A stretch of DNA of 64,000 nt, from contig CAWUHX010000029.1 in the NCBI GenBank assembly GCA_963922205.1, forward strand, positions 186,001-250,000, in the 5' to 3' direction. This DNA comes from Romanomermis culicivorax. Its lineage: Eukaryota > Nematoda > Enoplea > Mermithida > Mermithidae. Made by a program: the position numbers and the translations under genes. The notes below the pieces were generated by a model. The model worked only from the letters and a program-made list of their open reading frames with translations. It had not been told where the DNA came from and ran no database searches. Each line of letters opens with the position of its first letter. Positions within the stretch are counted from its first letter, which is position 1. Positions 43,851-54,880 of this stretch are shown one piece after another.

Positions 43851-45694
43851 TTACGGGTCCGAGACCTCTGCATCAAGATGTGGGTCAACGAGATCTTGTG
43901 TAAAATCTCGATTGGTTGATGAGATCAACAAAGGTGCCATCTCGATTACCTGTGAAGTGGAAGGTATCTCCTCTACTTCAGTAGGCTGATCAGGTGACAC
44001 GTAGCGTCTAAGCTGATTGACATGCACAGTATCTTCTTGATCTGCCTCAAGTCGAATGGTGACATTGGGATATGCCACATTCATTACAAAGTAGGGCCCA
44101 TCATAAATGGGACGCAATTTAGGCGTCAGACAACATTTGCCGGTTGTCTGCAGTTTGAGCACCTGATCACCAACTTCATATGAGACATCTCGTGCCATGC
44201 GATCGTAAGACCTGGCATAAGGTTGAATGAGAGCACCCCATCAACAGGTAGCATGGGCCTACGACTATACATGAGCTCAAAGGGTGAATATCCTGTGGAC
44301 TTATTCATGCTAATATTGACGGCAAACACAGAATACAGCAGGTGTTCATCCCAATCAGTATGACCTTGGTGGACATACATACGTAGCCATGTAGCTAGCG
44401 TCTGATTAGCTCATTCCACTTCTCCGTTTGTCATCGGGTGATAAGCAGTGGAGTGGATTTTCTTAGTTGAACAAATGGCAGTGATTTCAGTCATCAATTT
44501 GGACGTGAAATCAGTGCCACGATTAGACTGAAGAATCTGTGGTGCCCCATATCTGCAGACAATTTGTGTAACAAAAAGTCATGCTATGGTTTGCACAGTG
44601 ATGTCCGGAGTAGGGAAAGCTTCAACCCATTTGGTAAAGTAGTCGATTAAGACTACAATAAAACGGTTTCCACTTTCACTAGTGGTCATTGGTCCCATAC
44701 AGTCGACACCGACTTGATGAAACAGCCCAGTAATGATAATCAGTTTCAGAGTTGCACGGGTCTTTTGTCTCGCCGGTTTATTCCGTTGGCAAAGGTCACA
44801 CCACTGAAAAAAGGACTTGACGTCCGCACTGAGGGAAGGCCAGTAGTACCTGCCGGCTACAAGCCTCGCAGTACGTTTTGCACCAAAGTGTCCAGCGAGA
44901 ATGTCATTATGGTGAGCCTCAATAATGGTAGTAACCATTGATCGAGGAATGACAATCTTGTTGGATTTGCCTGTCCACTTCTGAAGGATGTTATCCAACA
45001 GGTGGTAGCCATTAACATCATTCTGATCACCGTAGGGTTTGAGTGATCTAAGAATGGAGGCTAGTTCCTGATCCTCAAATTGAGTTGTGAGGAGGTCATG
45101 GTGCTGCACATCCTGTGATATCTCAGCATAAGACTCGGACCTCGCCAGGCACTGCGCACCATTGATGATCATTTGGGATGATCTTGCCAGGCACTGCGCA
45201 CCATCCGAGATCATCGTAACTTCTCCCTCAGGTCTGTATAGGGGAGTATCATCAATACTCTCCCCGGCAAGGGAATTAGGATCAGGCAAGCCTGATAATG
45301 CATCAGCATTACCATTAGACCGACCTTTTCGTGGCCGAATGGTCAGTTTGAATTGAGCGAGTGTGAGGCCCCACGGAGCTATCCAGGCTGAAGGGTTAGG
45401 TTTCTCCAACACAGCCTTAACAGGGGTATGATCAGTCTGAATGACCACCTCATGTTGGAAGAGGTAAGGCCGAAAGTCCTTGATGAAATGGACAACAGCG
45501 AGAGTCTCTAACTCAGTAATAGTGTAGTTCTTCTCAGCTGCCGTTAACCCTCTACTGGCATACGCGACAGGATGGTCATATCCATTATCATCTAACTGGC
45601 TCAGAACTGCTCCTATCCCTGAAATACTTGCATCAGTTTGAAGTATGAAGGATTTTGTAAAGTACGGATGGCGCAGAACAGGAGGGTTCATCAA
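43851..45694 (-). pseudogene. Inverted Gypsy A: RNase H and integrase
   Basis: The 371-codon frame 45694-44579 contains intact RNase H motifs ('ILQTDASISGIGAVLSQ', 'ELETLAVVHFIKDFRPYL', 'IQTDHTPVKAV') and the integrase zinc domain through 'VDCMGPM'. It then has the same TGA, the same Asn at the second catalytic site, the same TGA after 'NGEVE' and the same frameshift before the GPY/F tail as the plus-strand copy. It shows what is missing in the other copy (about 400 bp of RNase H). Confidence 0.85.
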
Positions 45695-47131
45695 CAGCCT
45701 TCAGAGTTCGTCGAACACCGCTTGCTGAGGTTTTAACCACAGGAAGGTTACTTCCTTCGGTAAGAGCTTGGTCAGTGGCTCGCTGAGCCGGGCGCAACCA
45801 GGGATGAAACGCCTGTAATAATACACAAGACCAAGAGAAGACTTGATGTCTTTGGCGTTCTATGGAATGGGTAGATCCTGGACTGCAGCCAATTTGACCT
45901 TATCTGGCTCTAGGCCTTTCTGTGAGATACAGTAGACTAAATATTCTACCTCAGATTGCGAAAACTTGCACTTGCTCAGTCTAAGCTTCTATCCACCCTG
46001 GCGGAGACATGTAAACACATCCATCAGGTGCTCAAGCATCTGGGTGTGAGAGTACCCCAACACCAAGATGTCATTGAGATAGGTCAGTGCCATGCGCCAC
46101 TGCAATCCTGTGAGATGCAGGTCCATGAGGCATATAAATGTCCCAGGGGCGTAGCAGAGACCAAAAGGCAGATAGTTGAACTCGTAAAGTCCAATAGGCG
46201 TGTTAAAGGCCGTTTTCTCCTTGTCTGCCTCGGCGATAGGTATAGACCAGTAGGCATTAGCCTGATCAAGAGTAGTAAAGTATTTCATACCCTTGAGTGT
46301 GTCGAGGATATCATCAATCCGTGGGAGAGGATAGACATCCTTTTTCCTGACCTCGTTGAGACCACGAAAGTCCACACACATCCAGTGTGACCCATTTTTC
46401 TTGCAAACCAGAATGGTATTAGTAGCCCAGGGGGAAGTACTAGGCCGAATAATACCTTTTTCCTGGAGCGCTTTGACTTCTTGTATGATGAGATCCTTTT
46501 CCTTGGGCCCGGTGCCCTAAGGGAAAGGGCGGACTGGGTGAGCGTCACTCGTGCTGATCTCGTGGTGCACGAGGTCAGTGGAACCTGTGTCCTTTTCATC
46601 AATAGCATAGAGGTCAGTGAATGCGACCAGTAGATGGAGCAAAGCCGTTTTATCCTGTGAGGAGAAATCTGATGATATCACAGCATTTGCCTCAACCCAC
46701 TTATGGTCAAGAATGGTGTCAGACTCGACCGCCGATTCCTGTGAGGAATCAGTGTGCATCTGCACATGACCGATGGTCATGTGCGGGTAGAGAACCACTG
46801 GGTGTGCACTCAGGTTAACTACCTGTAGGGGTATGCAACCATTAGTCACAGTGCTCACAGTACCAGCAAAGTATACGTTGCGTTGTTGTCCCAGGAGGGG
46901 CTTGGGAAAGAAAGCTACCTCGGGCACAGTAGCATATATTGAAGTTACAGGTGCAGTAAATTGTGTCAGGGAGCGAGGCTCAAGGACAATCAACTCCTGC
47001 AAGGGTAGTGCCCCACGAGCAGAGGGACGATTGTGAATGAGGCCCTCACACGGAACCCGAAGTTCCTTGAACTGAAGAAAGGATTTCTCCCAGTTGGAGC
47101 TGACGCAATTGAACCATCCGAGGAAGTTCAT
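45695..47131 (-). pseudogene. Inverted Gypsy A: reverse transcriptase (dead active site)
   Basis: Starts 'MNFLGWFNCVSSNWEKSF' and runs in pieces through 'MCVDFRGLNEVRKKDVYPLP' to 'LTYLNDILVL', where the second position of the catalytic pair is Asn-Asp instead of Asp-Asp. Stops or frame changes at about 46515, 45989 and 45700. Protein identity to the plus-strand RT is visibly lower than for the integrase. Confidence 0.8.
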
Positions 47132-47997
47132 CCTAAGACTGGTTCAGCTGAACAATTCTCTTGAACTTGGACCTGAATCGATTCAGAGACATCAGCCACT
47201 GGCAACATGACATAGGCAGTGCCTAGCAGTAGAATCGGAGACCCATTGGCTGCTATGGGGTGAGCCCTAGTCTCTGTGAGTACCAAGTCGGGTAACTGAA
47301 CCGGTAACTTGTGATCCAGGAGCGATGAAACTGCTCCTTTATCAATTAGAGCTTTGGCTTTGACCCAATTGTTCAGTAGAACTCTGATATGAGGGGTCCT
47401 CATTTTAGTAGGGTAGAAAGCTGACACTATGTGACCTGGGTCAGGTACGGAGTCATCAAAACTCGACTCGGGCCCATTAGTTCGCCTTGGTATTGGCAAA
47501 CCAGTGCGTCAGAGTAATCCTACCAGTGCATAACCAACCGAGGCTTCTGGATTGGTCCCAGGAGTGGGATGAACCTGAACAGTAAGTACATGATCCGATC
47601 TTTCTCCTGAGCTCTGAGTAGCTCCTAATGATTCGACCTCAGCGTCAGAGAGTGGTGGCACCTCTAGTACAGGGGATGCAGGGGCATCAGAATCACTAGG
47701 CTTGCGAAAACGGCCTTTCTCTAGTCTAACCGGAGAATTTCCAGGTGGGGGTCGAGGACAGTTTGACCCTGACCTGGCCATAAGGTGACCACTGGCCCCT
47801 CTAGAAGAGATCTGACTACCTCTGGAGGCAACATGATGAGGCAACTGAGGAAGCTTGCAAGGGTGGCGGAGAAATGGACGAAGTCCTTGATCTTGATCGG
47901 GACCCAGACTGGTGGGAGGCCCTCAATAGTGAACATGTGTTCTCCCACCAGGGTTCGACCTGATCAATCTCAGCCGCTGTGGAGAGAAGTTGCAGTT
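47128..47997 (-). pseudogene. Inverted Gypsy A: gag C-terminus and protease
   Basis: Gag linker (Ser/Arg-rich, then acidic 'EVPPLSDAEVESLGATQSSG') corresponds to 13257-13787. The protease at 47499-47128 has 'ALIDKGAVSSLLD', with Lys in place of the active-site Thr, so it is inactive. The frame changes before the RT start. Confidence 0.75.
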
Positions 47998-50388
47998 CTA
48001 CCGCATTAATCGACAGACTAGTTGTTGGTAATCAAACGTGATATTGTGGAGTTGTTCTAGAAAGTCCAATCTGAGAATCAGATCGATGGGTGCCCAGAAA
48101 CAAGACGTAGTCTTACACACATGGAGATGTATATCCATTCTTGTGTGTTGCCGACGGGTTCCCGGCAACATAATCTCATATGGTCCCGATAGATGGGTAT
48201 TGACAGCTTTCCCATTGATACTCATTAGTGGATTAAAGTCCTGATGTTGCTGGAAAGCCATCACCGCCTTCGGACTTTCTTTAATCAAGGCTTTGTGAAG
48301 GCGTTGACTAATGATGGTCCGTGGACAACCAGTGTCAAGGAGAGCAGGAGTTTCCTTGTGGTCAACCAGTAGGACAAAACACGGAGTGATCCTGTCTAAC
48401 TGAGTTGGCACATCATTCTGCACGTAATGAAAACCTACCCAACATTGAACTTTCCGGAGGAGGTTCAACGGAGAGTATTGGCTAACAAACCAAACCTGTC
48501 TTTTCCGCAGGCAGTAACTGAGGTAATAGGAGACCCCAACGTAGATGAGAAATCCTGTACCTGCCAGCACTGCCAGCGTGATGAGTGTGTTAAAGATCAA
48601 CTGCACCGGTCCACTCAAAAGAGACTGTAAGCCCTGAATGAAGTTGTGCTGCTGACCAGTAATCACGTGGTTTGCTGCCAGACCAATGCCTTCCAGTGAG
48701 GCTTTGATGTCAGTCCCTACCCCAGCAACGGCCTGATACAGAGTATCTGGTTGTAGGGATAGACCAGCGGTATAACTTACCAACCAGTTCAAGACCACTT
48801 CAATTTGCTCAGTCTTGTAAACGTATTGTTTAAAGAAAGCAAAACTTGAAGGGGTCATCGCCAACTGATCGTGGAATAGCGCAGGAGCATCAAAGTGAGT
48901 GACTTTGAAGCGCTGTTTCCAGAACAGTTCAAGCGGAATGTGGCTCACATGGACTGTGCCAGACTCAGTAAACCAGCCCGAGCAATTTTGGAAAATCCCC
49001 GTGAAGTGGTGGTCACACGGCACTTTTGGGCTGAATTTAGTGAGATCTGGGCCACCGGGGGTGGCAAAATAAATGGTACCGCCAACCTGTAGGGGTAGAT
49101 ACTTGTAACAGGTGTCCCCCACCTAGTACGAATGGTAGACATAAGTGGTGTTGACCTTTTGACACAGCCATATCGTCAGTGCTTCCCCTGTAAATTCCCC
49201 TGTCAGATCATTCCTTTGCACGAATGCCCGGGCTCCTAGTGTAGGGTCAAAACGAAGCAACTGCCAAGTCAGATCAAGGTAGCATTGAGCGTGAGAACAC
49301 AACTCAAGCCACATGAACCGAAAATTGTTTATTTCTGATTCTTTGATCTGCTGAGCCAGGTAGTTCAGTTTGGCATTGACGGGGTCAGGACTGGAGTCTT
49401 TTGCCAATCCGGACAACCTTTGGGTCAGATTAAATCTTCAGTGGATGCATAGAAGAAGACCCTGATCCGTTCGTACTGTATTCAACCGGAAGTCAGGACA
49501 CAGCCAAAAGACGCGAGAGTTTCCCGGGATTTTCAGGGCAACCTGCAAATCATCGATGATGATATGGTACCCTGATACAGATGCAGTGTAATTACCCTGA
49601 GGGCAATAATGACACTGTGCTGTAAAGTTGGTGGCAGGTCAAACAATTACCCCGTCGAGAGTGGTGCATTGTCCTGCAGTGGGACTGCATCCACCTACAT
49701 CTCCTAAGGTACTTAGAGCTGTAGTGCCATCCCACAAAGCGACCTGTCCCTCCTCGATGAAAAAGTTAGTCACTGTCTTGCAGACGTCAGTGCAGCACCA
49801 TGAGTACATCACTTCCAGTGTTTGGTTGGTGCTATAAAAGCCAGGACGTATTTCCACAAGCTTTTGTAAACCAAACACCTTCCTGCAATGTGCTAGCATA
49901 CATGCCGCAGGCGATAGATGCTGAGAGGTGATGAGGTCTGCAGTAATGCCCCTAGATCTGAAAAAACCAGTGTTAGTGCACACTTTACGGTTTCGCAAAG
50001 TACACTTCCATGCTAAAGTAGTGATTGGATCAGAAATAGGAACATACACTCTAACATTCATGCCTCGTGGACTCCATGAAGATTTTGGTGGTTTGCATTC
50101 AACTTTTTGAGGTAGCTCAAGTGGATGACCGTTTCTTGAAAGACCACAAAATTGGTACTGAGTAGCATGTGTTGCGGTGCTCATTCCTAAGAACAGTAGT
50201 GTCACGAAGGCCCAATTTATTATGTACAAACTATTTACAAACGGTGCTCGTAAATATATACCAAAATGTACAGTTTTCATCCGTCGGGCGGCTTTATTCT
50301 TTGTTGTCATCGTCCGACAATACCGGGTCCTCTCCAGGGAAGTCGATGACCAAGCCTCCGCATGGGTGGACTTGGCAAAGAACGCCAA
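47998..50388 (-). pseudogene. Envelope-like glycoprotein fused in frame to a retropepsin domain
   Basis: One 797-codon frame with no frameshift and three nonsense codons (TGA at 49639 and 49438, TAG at 49123). Residues 54-72 form a hydrophobic signal, followed by a Cys-rich ectodomain with N-glycosylation sequons. The middle contains 'DPVNAKLNYLAQQIKES', 'DPTLGARAFVQRNDLTGEF' and 'FSPKVPCDHHF'. A 27-residue transmembrane segment ('LITLAVLAGTGFLIYVGVSY') begins about 170 residues after the last stop and ends in RKRQ. About 55 residues further, 'ALLDTGCPRTIIS' (active-site DTG) and 'DLILRLDFLEQ' mark an aspartic protease. Env proteins mediate entry; a protease as cytoplasmic tail is not a layout I know. 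The glycoprotein class is unassigned. The frame ends exactly at the junction with Gypsy A. Confidence 0.7.
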
Positions 50389-50398
50389 TTTTGGGGGA

Positions 50399-50886
50399 TC
50401 ATGGGGCGGTTGCCGTCAGGAATGGGGACGCCTCAATGAAGCTGACGTCGTCGTTGATGGCGCACAACATCTCTCCAAAGGCTTTGGCGACCAGTTGCTG
50501 TTGAGCAATCGCGGCCAGTGTTTGGGCTCCTGTCGTCGTTGTTGACGGTGACACGGCAACAACTGCTGTGGGCCGCGCGTCACGACTCGCTTCCTCCACA
50601 GCAGGGCGGATGGCGTCCACTGCTGGGGATGACGGTTCACCGTCCAACAGGATCTTGTCCACCAGGGTGGCGCGAATAGTTTCGTCGGCGATAAACTCGA
50701 GCGCTCGTTGAGCGACATCGGGTCCCAATATCGGCAATGCTGCTGGCGCCAATAGCACAATGTCGGCGGCTGTAAGCGCCTCAACCTCGAACGGCTCATT
50801 GAGTAGCGCCCATGGGAGGTGCGGATACTTTTTGGCCAAATCCATTGACCAAATGGCCCGCATCGCGTCAGTGATGGATGAGGAAT
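50399..50886 (-). CDS. Unrecognised downstream exon spliced to gag
   Basis: Open for 162 codons from the splice acceptor (CTCATTTACAG) to the stop at 50399, ten bases before the Met of the env frame. It has a '[14 protein letters not shown]' stretch, an Ala/Pro/Ile-rich helical region, '[19 protein letters not shown]', then a Ser/Thr-Ala-rich tail. I know no family for it. It reads in a different frame from the upstream gag unless the 86-bp intron is removed. A first Met at 50863 could also start an unspliced protein. Confidence 0.5.
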
Positions 50887-50972
50887 CTGTAAATGAGAAA
50901 TCATTAAAGCCGGGGACTTATAAGGATATCTGATTTTCAGACCTGAAATGTCAGAAAGAGAAGGTAGTTTAC
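50887..50972 (-). other. Predicted 86-bp intron inside the gag-side reading frame
   Basis: On the minus strand the donor is GTAAAC and the acceptor TTTCTCATTTACAG with a pyrimidine-rich tract. Excision joins codons in phase (1 nt before, 2 nt after) and changes from the gag frame to the frame of the next exon without a stop. Retroelement genomes normally lack introns unless the splice is regulated, as for env messages. Confidence 0.55.
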
Positions 50973-52140
50973 CTATCAGATTCATCGATTCCAATTGACC
51001 GACGACCTCCAACGCCGAGTCCGTAGAAATTCCGGGCAGCGGTCTTTGGGCGATAAAACGGGCCGGAGGCGCCAGTGTACCTTCCGTTGGTCGATGCGAC
51101 GCGATTACGCTGACGTCGTCAGTCGTTTTCCGTGTCATTGACGGGTTTATGTTGAATGGCATCGCGTATTTCGGTGGGGGTGGCGGAAAGGCTGACGACG
51201 GAGTCGGTGGCGAAACCACTGCGGCAGCTGAAAACCCAACACTGATTACACAGACAGGATAACACAGTTGTGAGTGATCCGCCAGATGTTCAGCCAGAAC
51301 TTCATCATCCAGATCAAACAGATTTGGGTGGAGAAGACCATGGGTAGCCCCTACGGCATTATTCTGCCGTAGGGCTGACCGATATTGGTTCGCTGTCCCG
51401 TGAGGAGTTGGATTAGCATAATGCCGAAAATTTCCACTTGCCCCCTGAGGAGGGTAACCAGAATTACCAAAGTTAGTCTCACCAGGCAATGTCGAAATCC
51501 GATTTGGGCAGGCCGAAGCCCTGTGCACTTGTAACTTTCCGCAATGCAGGCAGGGTATGTCCCATCGGTCAGTCGGGTGCGCCCTCGTTCGACAAAAATA
51601 GCAACTGCTGGCACCAGTGGCAGTGGCGGTGCTAGGGCCGGTGCTATCGGGATGCTAGGCCCGACAATTAGCATCGTTGTGGGTGCAGCATCCATGGTAG
51701 GAGCACATCTGTAAATGTGCCCCTGACAGGCAATCGCCAGCATTCTGGACATGCGTCGATGGCGTCATTGACGGCGTCGAATTTCTCGGAGGCGGTGCTG
51801 TTTGCTGAGCCATAAGTCGGGCAAAGTGAGGCGTAAGCTGGGCCATCTCCGATTGTAAACGTCAAATTTTGTCGGACGGTGTAACCGACGGACGTTGAGC
51901 GGTGCCCCTTTGGTTCGACATTGACCTGACGTTGTTGGCAGTCCTTTGTTCTGAAGAGAAAACAGTATTAGATGGGGCAGTATACCTAATCTCATCCTGA
52001 AAAATTTGCAATTCTGCATAACAGGCTGCTTTGAGGGTCTCTTCAAGAGTTGTGAACTCCCTGAACTTAATACTATCTTGAAGGACTGGTTTCAACCCTC
52101 TCAGAAAGATAGGTTTTACAATCGAATCCCTAACCTCAGT
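50973..52140 (-). pseudogene. Gag of the env-bearing element (zinc-finger part), two stops
   Basis: Single frame. At its upstream end it matches Gypsy A gag at the DNA level (13168-13233, 'TTAGGGATTCGATT...'), then diverges. It carries two nonsense codons (51862, 51655). Two Cys/His clusters follow: 'CSYHGCCTHNDANC', of the same C-x2-H-G type as '[14 protein letters not shown]' in Gypsy C, and 'CYFC' with 'CLHCGKLQVHRASAC'. A Pro-rich linker and an acidic C-terminal segment lead to the intron donor. The capsid domain and everything upstream of 52140 are missing. Confidence 0.65.
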
Positions 52141-53237
52141 GACACAAATAAAAACGAAACGACCGGGGAAACCGAAATTTGAGAATTACAACAATAATAA
52201 TAAAATCATGCTTTGCTTCTCTTCAAGTACAACGTTTTTGGCCACTCCCTGGGCGTCGCGGGAGGTCGTGCTTCTGTCCATCTTCTTCCGCCAATCATCG
52301 CTTCCTGCTTTACTATTCATGCTCATTTAGTCACGCCCTTTAATGCTTTTCTATTACGGCATGCTTTTCATGTCTTGCTTGCTTCCTATGGTGGGCTTAG
52401 CCACACCTCTGTGCTTCTGTTCTTGCTTCCTGTATCTGTTTCTCTGAATACACATGTTTTGTGGGGCCGTCGCTACCGTGGCACTAGAGACTACTGTCTG
52501 GCGGGGCTTTTACTTATTTTACTGTGTGCAGGTGTTGTTTACGATTTTTACGGGGGATTACAGTAGCCGTGGAATGTGTAGTTTAGTGTAGGTTTTAGGA
52601 GACCAGCTGCCGTTTGTGCAAATTAATTGGGGCATCTTAATTGGGCTACCGGGGTGTGAACGGATCAAAATAAAGTACTTTACATAATTTTAGAGGAATG
52701 TTTGGGTGTGAATCCCAGACACCCTTGAGACGATAAAATATGAAAATGAAATAGTATTTAATAAATGTCTATCACATACAGTACGCTATATATTTACAGT
52801 ACTGCGTTAGCAGGTACATTACACCGAGTAGACCAAGGACTGATTATTTTCAGCAAACGTGGATCCATGGCAATTATCTCATTGCTATCGAAAATTATTG
52901 GGATAACCCTGGGTTCAGAACAACAAATCACAGCATCTCACAGGGGTTCGTGGCACACATTTGGCAGAACACAATTTCTTGCATTTACTTGTGAAAATAC
53001 ATACGGGGCAAATTGAAAATTTTGAGTCGCATTGGTTGCAACCGTATATTTCTTAATTTCTAACGAATGAAATTTTTAATTTTCACGATACATGTATGCC
53101 CCATCTAATTGGTAAAAAAATTAAATGAGCCTAATAATTTGTAAATGTATACTGTACATTCTCCCATAATGAGTTCCTGCCTAGGTTATTCAATGCAAAA
53201 AGTAAATGTAACGTGTTACTTATACCTCAGCAGAAAG
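52141..53237. other. No gene; possible LTR remnant
   Basis: From 52141 the gag similarity stops. An AATAAAG signal (about 52667) followed by 'GTGTGAATCCCAGACA' at 52706-52721 could be the 3' end of a plus-strand LTR of about 580 bp beginning near 52140, but I find no target duplication or partner. The 117-codon hydrophobic frame at 52213 has no motif. 52720-53237 is AT-rich and empty. Confidence 0.35.
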
Positions 53238-53345
53238 TAGCGGATGTGCACTAGGTAGGGGATCTGACTATGATAGCGAATGTGCACTAGGTAGCGGTTG
53301 TGCACTAGGTCGCGGATGTGCACTAGGTAGCGGATCTGGCATTGA
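53238..53345 (+). repeat. Minisatellite, right copy (18-bp unit GCGGATGTGCACTAGGTA)
   Basis: About five variant units, including 'GATCTGACTATGATAGCG', the uninterrupted counterpart of the site where the TRIM sits in the left, inverted copy at 42.1 kb. Confidence 0.8.
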
Positions 53346-54880
53346 CCCATTGTCAGATACCCTCCATGATAATGACTGGCCGAATTATCCATAAATTTTT
53401 CGCTACTCTGCAAACTTTTTTTCAGAAGGAAGACTATTGTCGGTTTTTTTTATAAAAAACTGACGCAAATCAGTATTGTCGCCAAAATCGTTTCCATAGA
53501 GCTCTTACTGTAAAATTTTTTACTCAAAAAGTTGTTGGTAGTTAGGTTGCTACGCTCACAAATTTTTAATCATATGATATATTGTTTATCAGAAAATCTG
53601 AAATACTACTTGCTTTCTACTTTTATTAATTAGAAGCGTCTCAAGAAAAACTGACTAAAGTTGGTTTAAGACTTGTTCGGACGGCGATTTGACCTCACAT
53701 ACAGACCACCTACTAATGCTACAAGAACTATGGCTAATCCATCTCAGTAGATTTTCAGCTTATTCCAATTTTTTACATGAAGTACGTGTTCTTGGAATTC
53801 TAGCCCAAAATATGCAACGATTTCAATATATCTGCAAGCTAATGTCTCTTTTGCATTCCATTTTTAATTCCACAATCAAAAATGCACAAATAATTAAGGC
53901 AAACATTTACAGAAACAATAACAAGCAATAATAAAAATTAAAAATTATGATTATGCTTCCTTCCATTTAAAAATTTTATAAATTATACGACGAATACTAC
54001 AAATTCTAATCGAATCAGGGTCACCAAAAGACTAAAAGATAGAAACTTGCAACAATAGCATAGTGGTAAAATGAGCACGCGAAAAAAGTAAAAACAAATG
54101 TGCACCACAAAATGTACAAAAACAATTAGTATTAGTCAACAAGACGATGTGAACAAAAAATGTTTGTCTGTTTATTTAAATGAGTCTCGGAAAACAAAAT
54201 AATCTATAGAAATCGGTGAGCAGGCTTTCTTCACATTCGTTCGCCTGGCTGCTACAGTCAACTCGAGAAGATTTGTTTGCGCAGGTTGTTTATTATTTGT
54301 ATGAACAGTTTTCTACTCGCCGAGGCTCATTTAGAAAATAACAGTACTTTTGATTGCAAATACTTTTTCACGAATGGAACTGTACGTTTCATTTTTTGAC
54401 AATTCTCACGGCAAAATCGACGTATTTGATTTTTTGCTCGATCATGAACCTTGCTGTATTCTATAAAGGAATAATCCATGAAACTGATGAAATCACAACT
54501 TGCTCAATAAATGGAAGTTAGTATATATTATCAATCTAAAAAATCGTTCTTTCAACGGTTTTTCAGATTAAAATGACGGTCTATTTTTGTTGGATGCTTC
54601 TAAAAAATGGAAGCGGAAATCAATTTTGCTATTCCATATTCATATCGACTGACCGCAAAAAATTTTGAATGAAAAATTTCACGATAAAAGCTTTGTTCAA
54701 AGGATGTTGAAGACGGCAATTATTTCCGAAATTTTCAGTTAAGTAGACTGGCATGTTTGAATAAATTTTAACGAGCAAACATAAAAAACTTTTCAACATG
54801 TTAAATGGTATGAATTTACAAAAAAATTTCATTGTATCTCATTTTACAAGAAATTATCCAGTTAAAAGCTCACCTACTTA
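53346..54880. other. Non-coding DNA downstream of dystroglycan
   Basis: 53460-53530 resembles 18385-18440 (start of the dispersed repeat). The rest is AT-rich and would include the dystroglycan 3' UTR; I see no clear minus-strand AATAAA within the first few hundred bases. No other gene. Confidence 0.45.

Larger units (their letters stand above)
42845..47997 (-). mobile_element. Gypsy A second copy, inverted, 5'-truncated
   Basis: Runs on the minus strand from gag C-terminus (47997) through protease, RT, RNase H and integrase to its 3' LTR (42845). Leader, PBS, 5' LTR and the gag N-terminus are missing. At 47998 it is joined to a different retroelement segment at a short homology. RNase H is complete here, unlike the plus-strand copy. 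Confidence 0.85.

Noticed and set aside
43613-43903. A 96-codon frame present identically in both Gypsy A copies
   Set aside because: It is antisense to the 3' untranslated region and LTR; identity reflects the shared element, not selection on a protein.
48427-48630. Plus-strand frames opposite the env region
   Set aside because: They are antisense shadows of the minus-strand env/protease frame and show no domain.
52213-52566. A 117-codon hydrophobic plus-strand frame
   Set aside because: No signal or domain pattern is convincing, it has no neighbours on its strand, and it lies in a possible LTR remnant.
52140-52721. A second solo LTR
   Set aside because: It has an AATAAA near one end and TG...CA-like limits, but no matching target duplication and no partner LTR in the window. 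Kept only as a possibility.
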